A stretch of 64,000 bases of DNA from CAYZZU01 sp964483105 (GCA_964483105.1 CAYZZU010000012.1:1-64000); one strand, 5' to 3'; numbered from the stretch's first letter, positions 1 to 9,001 are shown. Notes: generated from the letters alone by a model not told the origin. Numbers and translations are program-made.

Positions 1-32
1 TTGATCACAAAAAGTAGCCTGTCCCCTTTTAT

Positions 33-135
33 GTGCTCCGGGGGAGTCCGGTTTGCAGATCCTGTCGATCCGGTTCATCCTGTCAAAAAGGTTGGGTTGT
101 GGAGATCGTATCCCCCCTCCCGGTTTCTGGTTTCA
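33..135 (+). repeat. Dispersed repeat, copy A (3' module)
   Basis: This stretch shares a near-identical block with 40140-40242: an imperfect 9-nt tandem (ATCCTGTCG, ATCCGGTTC, ATCCTGTCA) followed by a TCAAAAAGGTT segment, GTTGTGGAGATCG and a GGTTTCTGGTTT-like tail. No gene is visible in bases 1-205; the rest shows nothing I can interpret. The 9-nt tandem is too short and degenerate for CRISPR. Confidence 0.7.
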
Positions 136-205
136 CCTTACAGGTGAGTCGTATACTCACCATAACCCTTTAAACAAAGAGGGCTTTTTGTGTCGGGTGA
201 AACTC

Positions 206-943
206 CTATCGCTCATTTAGGCCTCCCCGAAGGAGATCGGAGCAGTTTCGAAAGGGGGTCGTACAGGGGGGACCATCGGCGAAATAGTAGGTTGATCTCG
301 GTGTCGTCCGGCTCAGGTAGAGGACTGTTGCGGACCGTGTTCCACCTTCCGCTCCATGGATACAGACCGGTTCCGAACCGTCGCCGTGGTCGGCGAGGAT
401 TTTCTGGAAAAGTGGGAGTGAAGGCGGAAATGTTTTGTCCAGTCCGCCGGAGATGTGTCGAAGGATCGTGTCCCGCCGCGGGTCGTGCGCGGCATCGAGG
501 CCCAGATTCGTCAGGATGTGGAGGCCGGAGGAGAGAGGCAGGACTTCTTTTTCTTTTTCATAGGTCATAAAAAATCCCCTTTCCGGATCTGCGAGAAGAA
601 GGTGGAAGGGGTTGTATCGGCCGGCCGGAATTCTCCGGGCCGCCTCTTCGGCTTCCTGAGCAGAGGCGTGGGTGAGAAGATCGAGAAGCAGAACTCCCCG
701 GGACGGTTTGGAAGGATCAGGCCTGAGATGGCTTCGCCGGTTGGCGATTCCGGCCCAGAGACCGTACCGGTTGACTCCCATCCAGGTTCCGCCTGCCTGA
801 CCGTCTCTTCCTCCGTAGATCGGCGGTTTTTGCCGGAGCATCAGCGGTGGGGAAGACGGCCTGACGTAAAGTTCATCCCGGTTGGCTGCGAGGACGATCG
901 GGAGTTCCGGAAAAACGTTGTAATAAAGGAGAATGGTACACAC
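206..943 (-). CDS. NRDE family protein (TANGO2-like)
   Basis: This 245-residue protein matches the NRDE (PF05742, TANGO2-like) family. The family-defining AANRDE stretch is at residues 19-24 and Cys2 follows the initiator as is usual in the family (MCT). The length fits the usual 240-270 residues. The start is GTG, and no good Shine-Dalgarno sequence precedes it, but a later start would lose Cys2 and the NRDE motif. The biochemical role of bacterial members is not settled; animal homologues are linked to Golgi organisation and lipid or haem handling, which should not be carried over. It stands alone on the minus strand, divergent from the HD/HIT pair. The family call is firm, the function open. 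Confidence 0.85.
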   Translation of the reverse strand: MCTILLYYNVFPELPIVLAANRDELYVRPSSPPLMLRQKPPIYGGRDGQAGGTWMGVNRYGLWAGIANRRSHLRPDPSKPSRGVLLLDLLTHASAQEAEEAARRIPAGRYNPFHLLLADPERGFFMTYEKEKEVLPLSSGLHILTNLGLDAAHDPRRDTILRHISGGLDKTFPPSLPLFQKILADHGDGSEPVCIHGAEGGTRSATVLYLSRTTPRSTYYFADGPPCTTPFRNCSDLLRGGLNER

Positions 944-1131
944 GAAAATAAAAATACAACCGAACCCCGGTCAAGGCAAGCGCGTCGCCGTAAATCGGCG
1001 ATAGGGAAGAGCGCAGGGTCACCATTGACCTTTCGCATCAGACCGATCACGTTCGGGAAAGGTTTCAGCTCCGGGATGACTTCAGGATGACCCCTGGATG
1101 TTTCAGCACAAAACCACAGGGGTTCTTTTGA

Positions 1132-1160
1132 TTGACAATGGGATTGATTTTCGATATAGA
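1132..1160 (+). promoter_or_regulatory. Sigma-70-type promoter for the HD/HIT pair
   Basis: A perfect TTGACA at 1132-1137 is followed after 17 bases by TATAGA at 1155-1160. The HD gene starts 33 bases downstream of the -10 end, behind a GGAG ribosome-binding site at 1182-1185. Confidence 0.7.
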
Positions 1161-1193
1161 GTGGCGTTACGGTCCATTCCTGGAGCTGGGGCA

Positions 1194-1841
1194 ATGAAAG
1201 AGAGCGGTTCACTGGACGATCAGGAGATTGAACGGGCTTGGCGCCTGGTTGAGAGGCTTGCTGCGGAGTATAAGCCTGAATGGAAAGATTCGATCGTGGA
1301 GCATTCCAGGCTCGTGCACGATGCAGCCTTGTTTCTGGCGGGCCTTTACCCTGACTCTTGTGATCTGGATTTCAAAACGCTTCGGCTGGGAGCGATTCTT
1401 CACGATGTGGGCCGCGGCAGGGCGGAAAAGGTAGCGGAGCATGGGGTCATAAGCGGGGAGATCATACGGCAGGAAGGATTTCCGGAAGGGGCTGCCCGGA
1501 TCGGGGAAACCCACATCGGGGTGGGGATCAGCCGTGATGAGGCGGTGGTTCTGGGACTTCCGGAGAGGGAGTACATTCCTGAAACTGCTGAAGAACGAAT
1601 TGTATGCTATGTTGATAATCTTCTCTATTATCTTCCGGATGAGAACCGTCATGAATTCCGGGATACGGAGGCGGTTGTCCACCGCTTCATGGAAGAGTTG
1701 GGTCTTGCCTATGGATGTCGCGCGCGCCGTTTCATGGAGGGGATGGAGCGGGAAATGGGGCCTGTTGTTTTCGAAAGATTCCGAAGATATCTGGCCGAAC
1801 GGAACAGGGTTTTGAAAGAGGAGGCTGTGAGAAAGCCGTGA
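1194..1841 (+). CDS. HD-domain phosphohydrolase-like protein
   Basis: The 215-residue protein carries an HD-type metal site: an early His in the EHSRLVHD segment (residues 36-43), the His70-Asp71 doublet in AILHDVG, and a further His83. This is the pattern of HDIG/HD metal-dependent phosphohydrolases. I chose the ATG at 1194 because GGAG lies 8 bases upstream and the promoter at 1132-1160 would otherwise fall inside the gene. The stop overlaps the GTG of the next gene (GTGA), so the two are translationally coupled. HD proteins of this size act on nucleotides or phosphoesters; the substrate cannot be told from sequence. Pairing with a HIT-family nucleotide hydrolase suggests a housekeeping role in nucleotide clean-up, which is inference. 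Confidence 0.8.
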   Translation: MKESGSLDDQEIERAWRLVERLAAEYKPEWKDSIVEHSRLVHDAALFLAGLYPDSCDLDFKTLRLGAILHDVGRGRAEKVAEHGVISGEIIRQEGFPEGAARIGETHIGVGISRDEAVVLGLPEREYIPETAEERIVCYVDNLLYYLPDENRHEFRDTEAVVHRFMEELGLAYGCRARRFMEGMEREMGPVVFERFRRYLAERNRVLKEEAVRKP

Positions 1842-2182
1842 AGGGGTGTGTGTTTTGTGAAATTGCCTCCGGTGAGCGTAAATCCGAGAAGATTTATGAG
1901 AATGAGCAGGTTGTGGCCTTCCGGGACCTGAATCCCCAGGCGCCTGTCCATGTCCTGATTATTCCCCGTGCGCATCTTGCCTCGTTGAATGAACTCGGAG
2001 GCGCGCCTGCCGGGTTGATGGATCGCCTGATGTCTTCCGTTCGGGAGGTGGCGGGACAACTTGGCCTGGACGAGAGGGGCTATCGGGTGGTGATGAATAC
2101 AGGTCCGGATGGTGGGCAGACCGTTTTCCATCTCCATATTCATCTTCTGGGCGGAAGACCCATGCGATGGCCGCCGGGTTGA
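1838..2182 (+). CDS. HIT family nucleotide hydrolase (HinT-like)
   Basis: The 114-residue protein has the histidine-triad signature HLHIHLLGG (His98, His100, His102), where the central His is the nucleophile of nucleoside phosphoramidase and related activities. A Cys4/Cys7 pair near the N-terminus is common in HinT-like proteins and may help bind zinc. The length is that of HINT proteins (about 110-120). The GTG start overlaps the preceding stop by four bases; GAGGAGG sits upstream at 1819-1825, slightly far. Expected to hydrolyse AMP-lysine or AMP-NH2-type substrates in the cytoplasm. The family call is secure; the physiological substrate is unknown. Confidence 0.9.
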   Translation: MKGCVFCEIASGERKSEKIYENEQVVAFRDLNPQAPVHVLIIPRAHLASLNELGGAPAGLMDRLMSSVREVAGQLGLDERGYRVVMNTGPDGGQTVFHLHIHLLGGRPMRWPPG

Positions 2183-2743
2183 TCTTGAATCATTGCCGTC
2201 GGAACGACCGGGATGGGATGATTTGTGTATAAAAAATCCGGGGGGAATCCGGGCTATAATAATTATATATATTAATACAAGCATAAGAATATTAAATGCA
2301 TCCATCGATGTATTTTAGGTTGATTTCCGGGCCTGATCGTTTTATGATTGACATCCCTTAGGGCCGGAAATGACACTTCGTAACGCAGTGATTCTTCCCG
2401 AAAAATCGGGAAACCTCCCGTACCTTGATTCTAAGTGAGAGTTGAGACAGATGGAATACGTATGATGCCCGGCAATATATTTAGAAATAATAATATTCTA
2501 ATTATCAGAGTAACGCCTTGTTTACCCGTCATCTCTGTCATGGAGTTTTAAGAATAATCCGTTACCTGATTATTCAATGAAAGCAGATTCGTTGTTCAGT
2601 ACAGCCGGCAAGCATTCAATCAATGAAGGGAGGTGAAAGGGCAAGGAGGAATCGTTATATTCTTTATGAACGAGAGGCAGGATTCTGTTGGGGTGGAGGA
2701 TTGATGCGATCCGAAACTCAAATTTTTTCAGGAGGTAGCCAAA
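2183..2743. other. AT-rich 560-bp leader upstream of aprB
   Basis: No convincing gene is present between the HIT gene and aprB. The stretch is much richer in A and T than the surrounding coding DNA (for example 2255-2300 and 2480-2510), which fits a promoter/regulatory region for the highly expressed apr genes. A compact inverted repeat TTCCCGA / TCGGGAA (2395-2401 and 2406-2412, four-A loop) could be an operator or a small hairpin. I found no convincing -35/-10 pair, so the transcription start is left open. Purine-rich GGAGGT motifs at 2628-2634 and 2731-2736 occur near the end, the latter serving aprB. Confidence 0.5.
2395..2412. promoter_or_regulatory. Inverted repeat, possible operator in apr leader
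   Basis: Seven-base arms TTCCCGA and TCGGGAA are separated by AAAA. The site lies about 330 bases before aprB in the AT-rich leader. It may bind a dimeric regulator or form a short hairpin in a long 5' leader; nothing else distinguishes the two. Confidence 0.35.
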
Positions 2744-3160
2744 ATGCCGAGTTATGTGATTGCTGAAAAATGTGATGGGTGTAAAGGACAGGATAAGACC
2801 GCCTGTCAATACATCTGTCCGAACGACCTGATGAAACTGAATCGGGACCTGATGAAGGCCTACAATCAGGAACCGGACGCATGCTGGGAATGTTACAACT
2901 GTGTGAAGATCTGCCCGCAGCAGGCGATTGAGGTCCGGGCTTATGCCGACTTCGTTCCCATGGGCGGTTCGGTGATCCCGATGCGTTCCACCGATTCCTG
3001 CATGTGGACCATCAAGTTCCGTGACGGCCAGATCAAGCGGTTCAAGTATCCCATCCGGACTACTCCGGAAGGTTCAATCCAGTTTGAAGCGCTCTCCGGC
3101 GGGGATATCAAGGACTGTGCCCTTTCATCCGATGTTTACGAGACCCTTCCCAAGCCCTAA
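2744..3160 (+). CDS. aprB: Adenylylsulfate (APS) reductase, beta subunit
   Basis: AprB is the ferredoxin-like electron-transfer subunit of dissimilatory APS reductase, which passes electrons to FAD in AprA for APS to AMP plus sulfite. Two [4Fe-4S] sites are visible: Cys10, 13, 21, 25 with the longer CxxC-x7-CxxxC spacing of cluster I, and Cys47, 50, 53, 57 for cluster II. The C-terminal part (residues 70-138) is the beta-sheet and tail that wraps around AprA. Length 138 is slightly short of the roughly 150-165 usual. The start has an ideal AGGAGGT site. It is the first gene of the apr-qmo-sat block and lies 18 bases ahead of aprA. Confidence 0.98.
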   Translation: MPSYVIAEKCDGCKGQDKTACQYICPNDLMKLNRDLMKAYNQEPDACWECYNCVKICPQQAIEVRAYADFVPMGGSVIPMRSTDSCMWTIKFRDGQIKRFKYPIRTTPEGSIQFEALSGGDIKDCALSSDVYETLPKP

Positions 3161-3178
3161 CCCAACGATTGGAGGAAC

Positions 3179-5137
3179 ATGAAGATGGAAAAAGAGACTT
3201 GTACATTTTCGTATTGTGAGATGCCGGAGATCGAAGAGATCAACACCGACATCCTGATCGTCGGCGGAGGAATGGCCGCCTGCGGCGCCGCCTACGAAAT
3301 CAAGAAGTGGGCGCCGGCGGATATGAAGGTCACCCTGGTCGACAAGGCCGCTCTGGACCGTTCCGGCGCCGTGGCCATGGGGCTTGCCGCCATCAACACC
3401 TATCTCGGGATCAAGCAGGGTGAGAACGCGCCCGAGGATTATGTCAAGATGGTTTCCAACGACCTCATGGGGATCGTCCGCGAGGATCTGATCTTCGACG
3501 TGGGCCGTCATGTGGATGATTCCGTCCATCTTTTCGAAAAGTGGGGTCTTCCGATCTGGAAGCACGAGGGGGAAGAGGGCAAGCCGCTCGTCGAAGGTGC
3601 CAAGCCGGTCCGTGAAGGGAAGTGGCAGTGCATGATCAACGGCGAGTCCTACAAGGTGATCGTGGCCGAGGCCGCCAAGGCCGCCCTCGGAATGGACAAC
3701 ATCTACGAGAGGGTCTTCATCGTGAAACTCCTCCTGGACGAGAAGGAAGACAACCGGATCGCCGGCGCCGTCGGTTTCTCCGTCCGCGAGAACAAGGTTT
3801 ACCTCTTCACCTGCAAGGGGATGTTCATGGCCTGCGGCGGCGCCGTGCACATCTTCCGGCCCCGTTCCCAGAATGAAGGGATGGGCCGTGCCTGGTATCC
3901 GGTCTGGAACGCCGGTTCCACCTATGCCATGTGCATCCAGGCGGGCGCCGAGATGACCCAGATGGAGAACCGTTTCGTCCCGGCCCGGTACAAGGATGGC
4001 TACGGTCCGGTCGGTTGTTGGTTCCTCCTCTTCCGGGCCAAGGCGATCAACGGCAAGGGCGAGGTCTACATGGAGACCGATCGGGCGAAAGAGATGCTGG
4101 CCGAGTATCCTCCCTACGGCCTGGCCGCCGTTCCGGCGACCTGCCTCCGGAACCACGTGATGATGCGCGAGATGAAGGAAGGACGGGGTCCGATCTATAT
4201 GGATACCCCGACGGCCATCAAGAATCTTGCCGCGGAAGGGGCCGCCGATGAGAAGGCCCTGAAAAAGAAGATGAAGAAGCTCGAGGCCGAGGCCTGGGAG
4301 GACTTCCTCGACATGACCATCGGTCAAGCAGGGTTCTGGGCCGGGAACAACATCCGTCCCGAGGAGTCGCCCTCCGAGCTGATGCCGACTGAACCGTATC
4401 TGATGGGTTCCCATGCCGGCTGTTGCGGCGCCTGGGTCTCCGGGCCCGAGGATTTCGCTCCATCCGAATGGAATTGGGGCTACAACCGGATGACCACGGT
4501 CCAGGGGCTCTTCACCGCCGGTGACGGCGTCGGGGCCTCCGGGCACAAGTTTTCCTCCGGGTCCCACGTGGAGGGGCGGATCGCCGGAAAGGCCCTGGTC
4601 CGGTTCGTCCAGGATCACAGCGACTTCACGCCGACCATTACCACGGATCGAAAGGAACTGGCCGCGGAGATCTACAGGCCCTTCGAGATCTACGAGAAGT
4701 ACAAGACCTACTCCACCGATCCGAACATCAATCCCAACTTCATCAAACCCCGTCAGCTCATGTTCCGGTTGAATAAGATCATGGATGAGTATGTAGCCGG
4801 CACCTCCACCTACTACGTAACCAACAAGGAGATGCTGGAGAAGGGGTATGAACTGCTCCAGATGCTCAAGGAAGACTCAGAGCACCTTGCTGCAGCGGAC
4901 CTGCACGAACTGATGCGGTGCTGGGAGAACTACCACCGGATCTGGGCGGCGGAAGGGCATCTCAAGCACATCCTCTTCCGGGAAGAGACGCGGTATCCCG
5001 GTTACTACTACCGGTCGGATTATCCCAAGCTGGACGAAGAGAACTGGAAGGTTTTCGTCAACTCCCGGTTCGACCCCAAGACCGGAGAATGGAAGTGCTT
5101 TACGCGGCCTTTCATCGAACTGGTGAAGAAGGACTAA
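3179..5137 (+). CDS. aprA: Adenylylsulfate (APS) reductase, alpha subunit
   Basis: AprA is the FAD-containing catalytic subunit that reduces APS to sulfite and AMP in the cytoplasm. The N-terminal dinucleotide-binding motif DILIVGGGMAACGAA lies around residues 22-39, and the protein has the full fumarate-reductase-like FAD domain, capping domain and C-terminal helical domain, at the usual length (650-665). Two in-frame ATG codons compete: 3179 is only 3 bases from GGAGG, whereas 3185 is 9 bases away and is the better-spaced start (650 residues). Codon use here is strongly GC-biased at third positions, fitting high expression. The gene is followed by a 14-bp hairpin and then qmoA. Confidence 0.98.
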   Translation: MKMEKETCTFSYCEMPEIEEINTDILIVGGGMAACGAAYEIKKWAPADMKVTLVDKAALDRSGAVAMGLAAINTYLGIKQGENAPEDYVKMVSNDLMGIVREDLIFDVGRHVDDSVHLFEKWGLPIWKHEGEEGKPLVEGAKPVREGKWQCMINGESYKVIVAEAAKAALGMDNIYERVFIVKLLLDEKEDNRIAGAVGFSVRENKVYLFTCKGMFMACGGAVHIFRPRSQNEGMGRAWYPVWNAGSTYAMCIQAGAEMTQMENRFVPARYKDGYGPVGCWFLLFRAKAINGKGEVYMETDRAKEMLAEYPPYGLAAVPATCLRNHVMMREMKEGRGPIYMDTPTAIKNLAAEGAADEKALKKKMKKLEAEAWEDFLDMTIGQAGFWAGNNIRPEESPSELMPTEPYLMGSHAGCCGAWVSGPEDFAPSEWNWGYNRMTTVQGLFTAGDGVGASGHKFSSGSHVEGRIAGKALVRFVQDHSDFTPTITTDRKELAAEIYRPFEIYEKYKTYSTDPNINPNFIKPRQLMFRLNKIMDEYVAGTSTYYVTNKEMLEKGYELLQMLKEDSEHLAAADLHELMRCWENYHRIWAAEGHLKHILFREETRYPGYYYRSDYPKLDEENWKVFVNSRFDPKTGEWKCFTRPFIELVKKD

Positions 5138-5212
5138 GAACCAGGGAGCGGGAGAAGGATTGCCCTCCGGGCATCTTTCAATTCTTGATTCCGTGGTTTC
5201 CAAGGAGCGGTA

Positions 5213-5246
5213 TTGACCGGGGCCCGTGGGGACGGGCCCCGGTCAA
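5213..5246 (+). terminator. 14-bp GC hairpin between aprA and qmoA
   Basis: Perfect arms TTGACCGGGGCCCG (5213-5226) and CGGGCCCCGGTCAA (5233-5246) enclose a 6-base loop. No U-run follows, so it is not a classical intrinsic terminator. It may attenuate read-through into qmoABC, or protect the 3' end of a processed aprBA message, allowing more AprBA than Qmo. Confidence 0.6.
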
Positions 5247-5424
5247 GTATGCTTGTGAAGCGGGATGAGATCGATTCAGCCTGTTGGCTCGCCTGCCGAA
5301 AGGAGGGTCCGGCGGCATGGGAGGCGGATGAACAGACGGAAATCGATTGTTCCGGCATGATCGGAAGCGGCGATGATCCAGTCGCCCTTCCCGGGTACAG
5401 AGTCACACATAAGGGAGGTATCAA

Positions 5425-6681
5425 ATGGCAGAGGAGAAGAAAGGCATCCTCGTCGTCGGAGGTGGAATCTCGGGTATGACGACGGCGATTGAGGCTGCGG
5501 AGGCGGGGTACAAGGTGACACTCGTCGAAAAACGGGAATACCTCGGCGGCCGGGTGGCCCAGATGAACCGGTATTTTCCCAAGCTTTGTCCTCCGTACTG
5601 CGGAATGGAGATCAATTTTCGAAGAATTCGTCCGAATCCGAACGTCCGGTATTATACCCTTTCCGAGGTGGTGAATATCAGCGGGTCCGAGGGGGATTAT
5701 ACGGTCGGCATCCGGGTCAATCCCCGTTTTGTCAACGCGCGGTGTACGAGTTGCGGGAAGTGTGTCGAGGCCTGCCCGGTGGAGCGCCCGAATGAATTCA
5801 ACTACGGTATGGACAAGACCCGTGCAATCTACCTGCCTCATGAGATGGCCTTCCCCATGAGATACGCCATCGATGCCTCGGCCTGCAAAGGGACCTCGTG
5901 CGGGAAATGCGTGGAGGTCTGCCCCTATGGCGCCATTGACCTGGAAATGAAACCGGAAACGGTCGAGATCCATGTGGGTGCGATTGTCATGGCGACCGGC
6001 TGGAATCCCTACGATGCCAACCGAATCGATAACCTCGGGTTCGGGCGGTATCAGAATGTGATTACCAATGTCATGATGGAGCGTCTTGCCGCACCGAACG
6101 GACCTACGGGAGGAAAGATCGTCCGCCCGTCCGACGGCAAGGAGCCCGCCTCGGTGGCTTTTGTCCAGTGCGCGGGGTCGCGCGACGAAAATCATATGGC
6201 CCACTGTTCCATGATCTGTTGCCTTGCGACGTTCAAACAGATCTCCTATCTCCATGAGGCGAATCCGGAGATCCAGGCGCACATGTTCTATATCGACCTC
6301 CGGGCACAGGGGAAATACGAGGCCTTTGTGCAGGATGTCTCGGCCCAGGAGAATACGACCCTGGTGAAGGGGAAGGTTGCGGAGGTTACGGAGGATCCGG
6401 CCACGGGGAACCTGACGGTCACGGCCGAAAACGCGGTCACCGGAGAAAAGATCCACCAGACCGTGGAGATGGTTGTTCTGGCGACCGGTATGGATCCCGC
6501 TGCGCGGGAGAAGAAGCCGCCGACGGCCCTGAACTACGACATCAGCGGATTTATTCTCCCTTCCCCGCGGAATGGGATCGCCGCGACCGGTGTTGCGAAG
6601 AAACCGGCGGATGTGGCCTCCTGCACGCAGGACGCTACCGCAACCGCCCTGAAAGCGATTCAAAGTATAGTGAGGAGGTAA
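5425..6681 (+). CDS. qmoA: Quinone-interacting membrane-bound oxidoreductase, QmoA
   Basis: QmoA is an HdrA-like flavo-iron-sulfur subunit of the QmoABC complex, which links the menaquinone pool to AprBA. It has an FAD-binding GILVVGGGISG motif at residues 7-17, a conserved CPPYCGM segment (Cys55/Cys59), and two [4Fe-4S] sites: Cys107, 110, 113, 117 and Cys154, 159, 162, 166. The 418-residue length is typical. Its start has GGAGG at spacing 6. It lies downstream of aprA after a hairpin-bearing 287-bp gap and is 4 bases ahead of qmoB, so qmoABC are co-transcribed. It acts at the cytoplasmic face of the membrane. Confidence 0.96.
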   Translation: MAEEKKGILVVGGGISGMTTAIEAAEAGYKVTLVEKREYLGGRVAQMNRYFPKLCPPYCGMEINFRRIRPNPNVRYYTLSEVVNISGSEGDYTVGIRVNPRFVNARCTSCGKCVEACPVERPNEFNYGMDKTRAIYLPHEMAFPMRYAIDASACKGTSCGKCVEVCPYGAIDLEMKPETVEIHVGAIVMATGWNPYDANRIDNLGFGRYQNVITNVMMERLAAPNGPTGGKIVRPSDGKEPASVAFVQCAGSRDENHMAHCSMICCLATFKQISYLHEANPEIQAHMFYIDLRAQGKYEAFVQDVSAQENTTLVKGKVAEVTEDPATGNLTVTAENAVTGEKIHQTVEMVVLATGMDPAAREKKPPTALNYDISGFILPSPRNGIAATGVAKKPADVASCTQDATATALKAIQSIVRR

Positions 6682-6685
6682 CCCG

Positions 6686-8935
6686 ATGGAGAAAAAGATA
6701 GGGGTATATATCTGCACCGGTTGTGAAATCGGCGAATCCCTCGATATGGAGGCGCTGAACAAGGTGGCGACCGGTGAATACAAGGCGCCCATCTGCAGAA
6801 ATCATGCGTCGCTCTGCAGCGATGAAGGGGTACAGCTCATCCGGGATGATATCGCGAAAGAAGGGGTTAATACCGTGGTCATCGGGGCCTGTTCCCAGCG
6901 GTTCATGTTCGATATCTTCGATTTCGGACCGGAGATAATCAATGAACGGGTCAACCTGCGGGAGCAGGTGGTCTGGACCCATCCCCCCAAGGATGAAGAT
7001 ACCCAGATGATGGCCGAAGATTACCTCCGGATGGGGATCGTCAAGGCCCAGAAGCGGGAGCTGCCGGAACCCCATATCGAGGAGATCGACCGGACCCTTC
7101 TCGTAATCGGCGGCGGTGTCACCGGTATCCAGGCCGCTCTCGAGGCCGCCTGGGCCGGCACGAAAGTCGTCCTGGTTGAAAAAGAGGGGCAACTCGGTGG
7201 TTTTACGAGGAAGCTCTACAAGCAGTTTCCCAAGACCGATCCCTTCCAGGCCCTCCAGGATCCTGATTACGTCTCTCAGGTACAGCAGGTGCAGGGAGAG
7301 GAAAATATCGAGGTCTTGCTGGAGACGACCGTGGCAAAAATCACGGGTCAGCCCGGGCAGTACACAGTACAGTTGGAAAAGGGGGAGGAATTGCTGGAAC
7401 GGAAAGTCGGTTCCGTCATTTTAGCCGCGGGTTGGCAGCCTTATGATCCGAGCAATCTCGGGCATCTGGGGTACGGAATCAGTCCGAATGTGGTGACGAA
7501 CATCCAGGTTGAGGAGATCGCCTCCGAGAACAACGGCAAGATCCTCCGTCCTTCGGACGGGAAGCCGGCCCGGAATGTTGTCTTTATCCAGTGCGCCGGC
7601 TCCCGGGATCCGGAACACCTCCCGTACTGTTCGACGATGTGTTGCATGACCTCCCTGAAGCAGGCGGAATATGTTCGTTCCGCCGACCCCGACGCGACGG
7701 CGACGATCCTCTACAGGGATATGAGGACACCCGGACAGTATGAACATTATTATAAGAAGGTCCAGGAAGATGAAGGAATCTTTCTGACGAAGGGCGAGGT
7801 CCTCTCCGTTACGAACGGGTCGGACGGAAATGTGATCGTCGAGGTGGACAACACACTTCTGGGAGAAAAGGTGAAGATCGAGGCGGATCTTCTGGTCCTC
7901 GCTACGGGGATGAAGCCCGCCACCGCCCTGACCATGAGCGAGGAGGAGGTGGCCCAGGCCGTCGAAGAAGGGAAGGCCGCTCAGCAGGCCGGGACACTGG
8001 ACAAACCTTTCCATGAAGAGGATGTGGGGAAACCCTCCATCCTGAACCTGGATTATCGGCGGGGAGCTGAACTGCCTCACCTTAAATACGGATTCCCGGA
8101 TTCTCACTATATCTGCTTTCCCTACGAGACACAGCGGACCGGAATCTACGCGGCCGGTTCGGTTCGGGCGCCGCTGGATACCGCAGGGTGCCGGACCGAT
8201 GCGGCCGGAGCGGCCATGAAGGCGATTCAGTGTCTGGAGCTGACTTCGCAAGGCAAGGCGGTCCATCCCAGGGCGGGCGACCAGACCTTTCCGGAGTTTT
8301 TTCTGAACCGTTGCACGCAGTGTAAGCGTTGTACGGAAGAATGTCCCTTCGGGACCCTGGACGAGGACGAGAAGGGGACGCCGAAACCGAATCCTTATCG
8401 GTGCCGCCGCTGTGGTGTCTGCATGGGCGCCTGTCCCGAACGGATTATCTCTTTCAAGGACTACAGCGTCGACATGATCGCTTCAATGATCAAGGCGATC
8501 GAGGTACCGGATGAGGATGAGGAGAAGCCCCGCGTGCTCTGTTTCGTTTGCGAGAATGACGCCTATCCGGCGGTGGACATGGCCGGTCTGAAGAGATTGC
8601 AGTATGATGCTTCTGTCCGGATCATTCCCCTGCGGTGTCTGGGGAGCACCAACCTGGTCTGGATTGCCGACTCCCTCTCCAACGGGATCGACGGCATTAT
8701 TCTGATCGGCTGCAAGCACGGTGATGATTACCAATGCCACTTCATCAAGGGAAGCGAATTGGCCAATTACCGCTTGGGGAAGGTTCAGGAGACCTTGGAT
8801 CGGCTGAACCTGGAATCAGACAGGATCCAGATCCATCAGCTCTCCATCAATGAATATGACAAGATCCCCGGGATCATCCAGTCGATGATGGATACGATAG
8901 AAGATGTGGGACTCAACCCCTTCAAGGGGTTCTGA
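6686..8935 (+). CDS. qmoB: Quinone-interacting membrane-bound oxidoreductase, QmoB
   Basis: QmoB is the large HdrA-like subunit of QmoABC. Residues 1-125 form the N-terminal HdrA-type domain with several Cys; a Rossmann FAD motif (LLVIGGGVTGIQAA) lies near residue 137; two ferredoxin sites occur at about residues 543-555 (CTQCKRCTEEC) and 573-583 (CRRCGVCMGAC); and the last 150 residues resemble MvhD, the small FeS protein that hands electrons to heterodisulfide reductases. The domain order HdrA plus MvhD-like is the hallmark of QmoB, and 749 residues is the expected length. It may take part in flavin-based electron confurcation with AprBA, as proposed for the family. Confidence 0.96.
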   Translation: MEKKIGVYICTGCEIGESLDMEALNKVATGEYKAPICRNHASLCSDEGVQLIRDDIAKEGVNTVVIGACSQRFMFDIFDFGPEIINERVNLREQVVWTHPPKDEDTQMMAEDYLRMGIVKAQKRELPEPHIEEIDRTLLVIGGGVTGIQAALEAAWAGTKVVLVEKEGQLGGFTRKLYKQFPKTDPFQALQDPDYVSQVQQVQGEENIEVLLETTVAKITGQPGQYTVQLEKGEELLERKVGSVILAAGWQPYDPSNLGHLGYGISPNVVTNIQVEEIASENNGKILRPSDGKPARNVVFIQCAGSRDPEHLPYCSTMCCMTSLKQAEYVRSADPDATATILYRDMRTPGQYEHYYKKVQEDEGIFLTKGEVLSVTNGSDGNVIVEVDNTLLGEKVKIEADLLVLATGMKPATALTMSEEEVAQAVEEGKAAQQAGTLDKPFHEEDVGKPSILNLDYRRGAELPHLKYGFPDSHYICFPYETQRTGIYAAGSVRAPLDTAGCRTDAAGAAMKAIQCLELTSQGKAVHPRAGDQTFPEFFLNRCTQCKRCTEECPFGTLDEDEKGTPKPNPYRCRRCGVCMGACPERIISFKDYSVDMIASMIKAIEVPDEDEEKPRVLCFVCENDAYPAVDMAGLKRLQYDASVRIIPLRCLGSTNLVWIADSLSNGIDGIILIGCKHGDDYQCHFIKGSELANYRLGKVQETLDRLNLESDRIQIHQLSINEYDKIPGIIQSMMDTIEDVGLNPFKGF

Positions 8936-9001
8936 TATAGAAGGGGGACGCGGTGTCCTCCTGCATAAGACTACCCTGATTACCCTGGAGGTGAGAAGAC
9001 C

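Noticed and set aside
58..86. CRISPR-like direct repeats
   Set aside because: The ATCCTGTCG-type units are 9 bases, contiguous and degenerate, with no spacers and no cas genes nearby.
1090..1129. Hairpin ACCCCTG/CAGGGGT followed by TCTTTT as a terminator
   Set aside because: No plus-strand gene ends upstream of it in the window and the loop is 20 bases, so it is probably chance near a divergent promoter.
2622..2770. Leader peptide upstream of aprB
   Set aside because: The ATG at 2622 opens a frame that runs into aprB in another phase with no conserved features; the GGAGGTG after it is internal.
3125..4618. Very long minus-strand open frame opposite aprA
   Set aside because: It is the mirror of a strongly GC3-biased gene, composed of His/Gly/Asp-rich sequence without homology. 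The same holds for the long antisense frames opposite qmoA, sat, the ALDH and ntrY.
5250..5424. Small plus-strand gene between aprA and qmoA
   Set aside because: The frame beginning MLVKRDEIDSACW has no ribosome-binding site, no clean end before qmoA (it overlaps the qmoA start in another frame) and no recognisable pattern.
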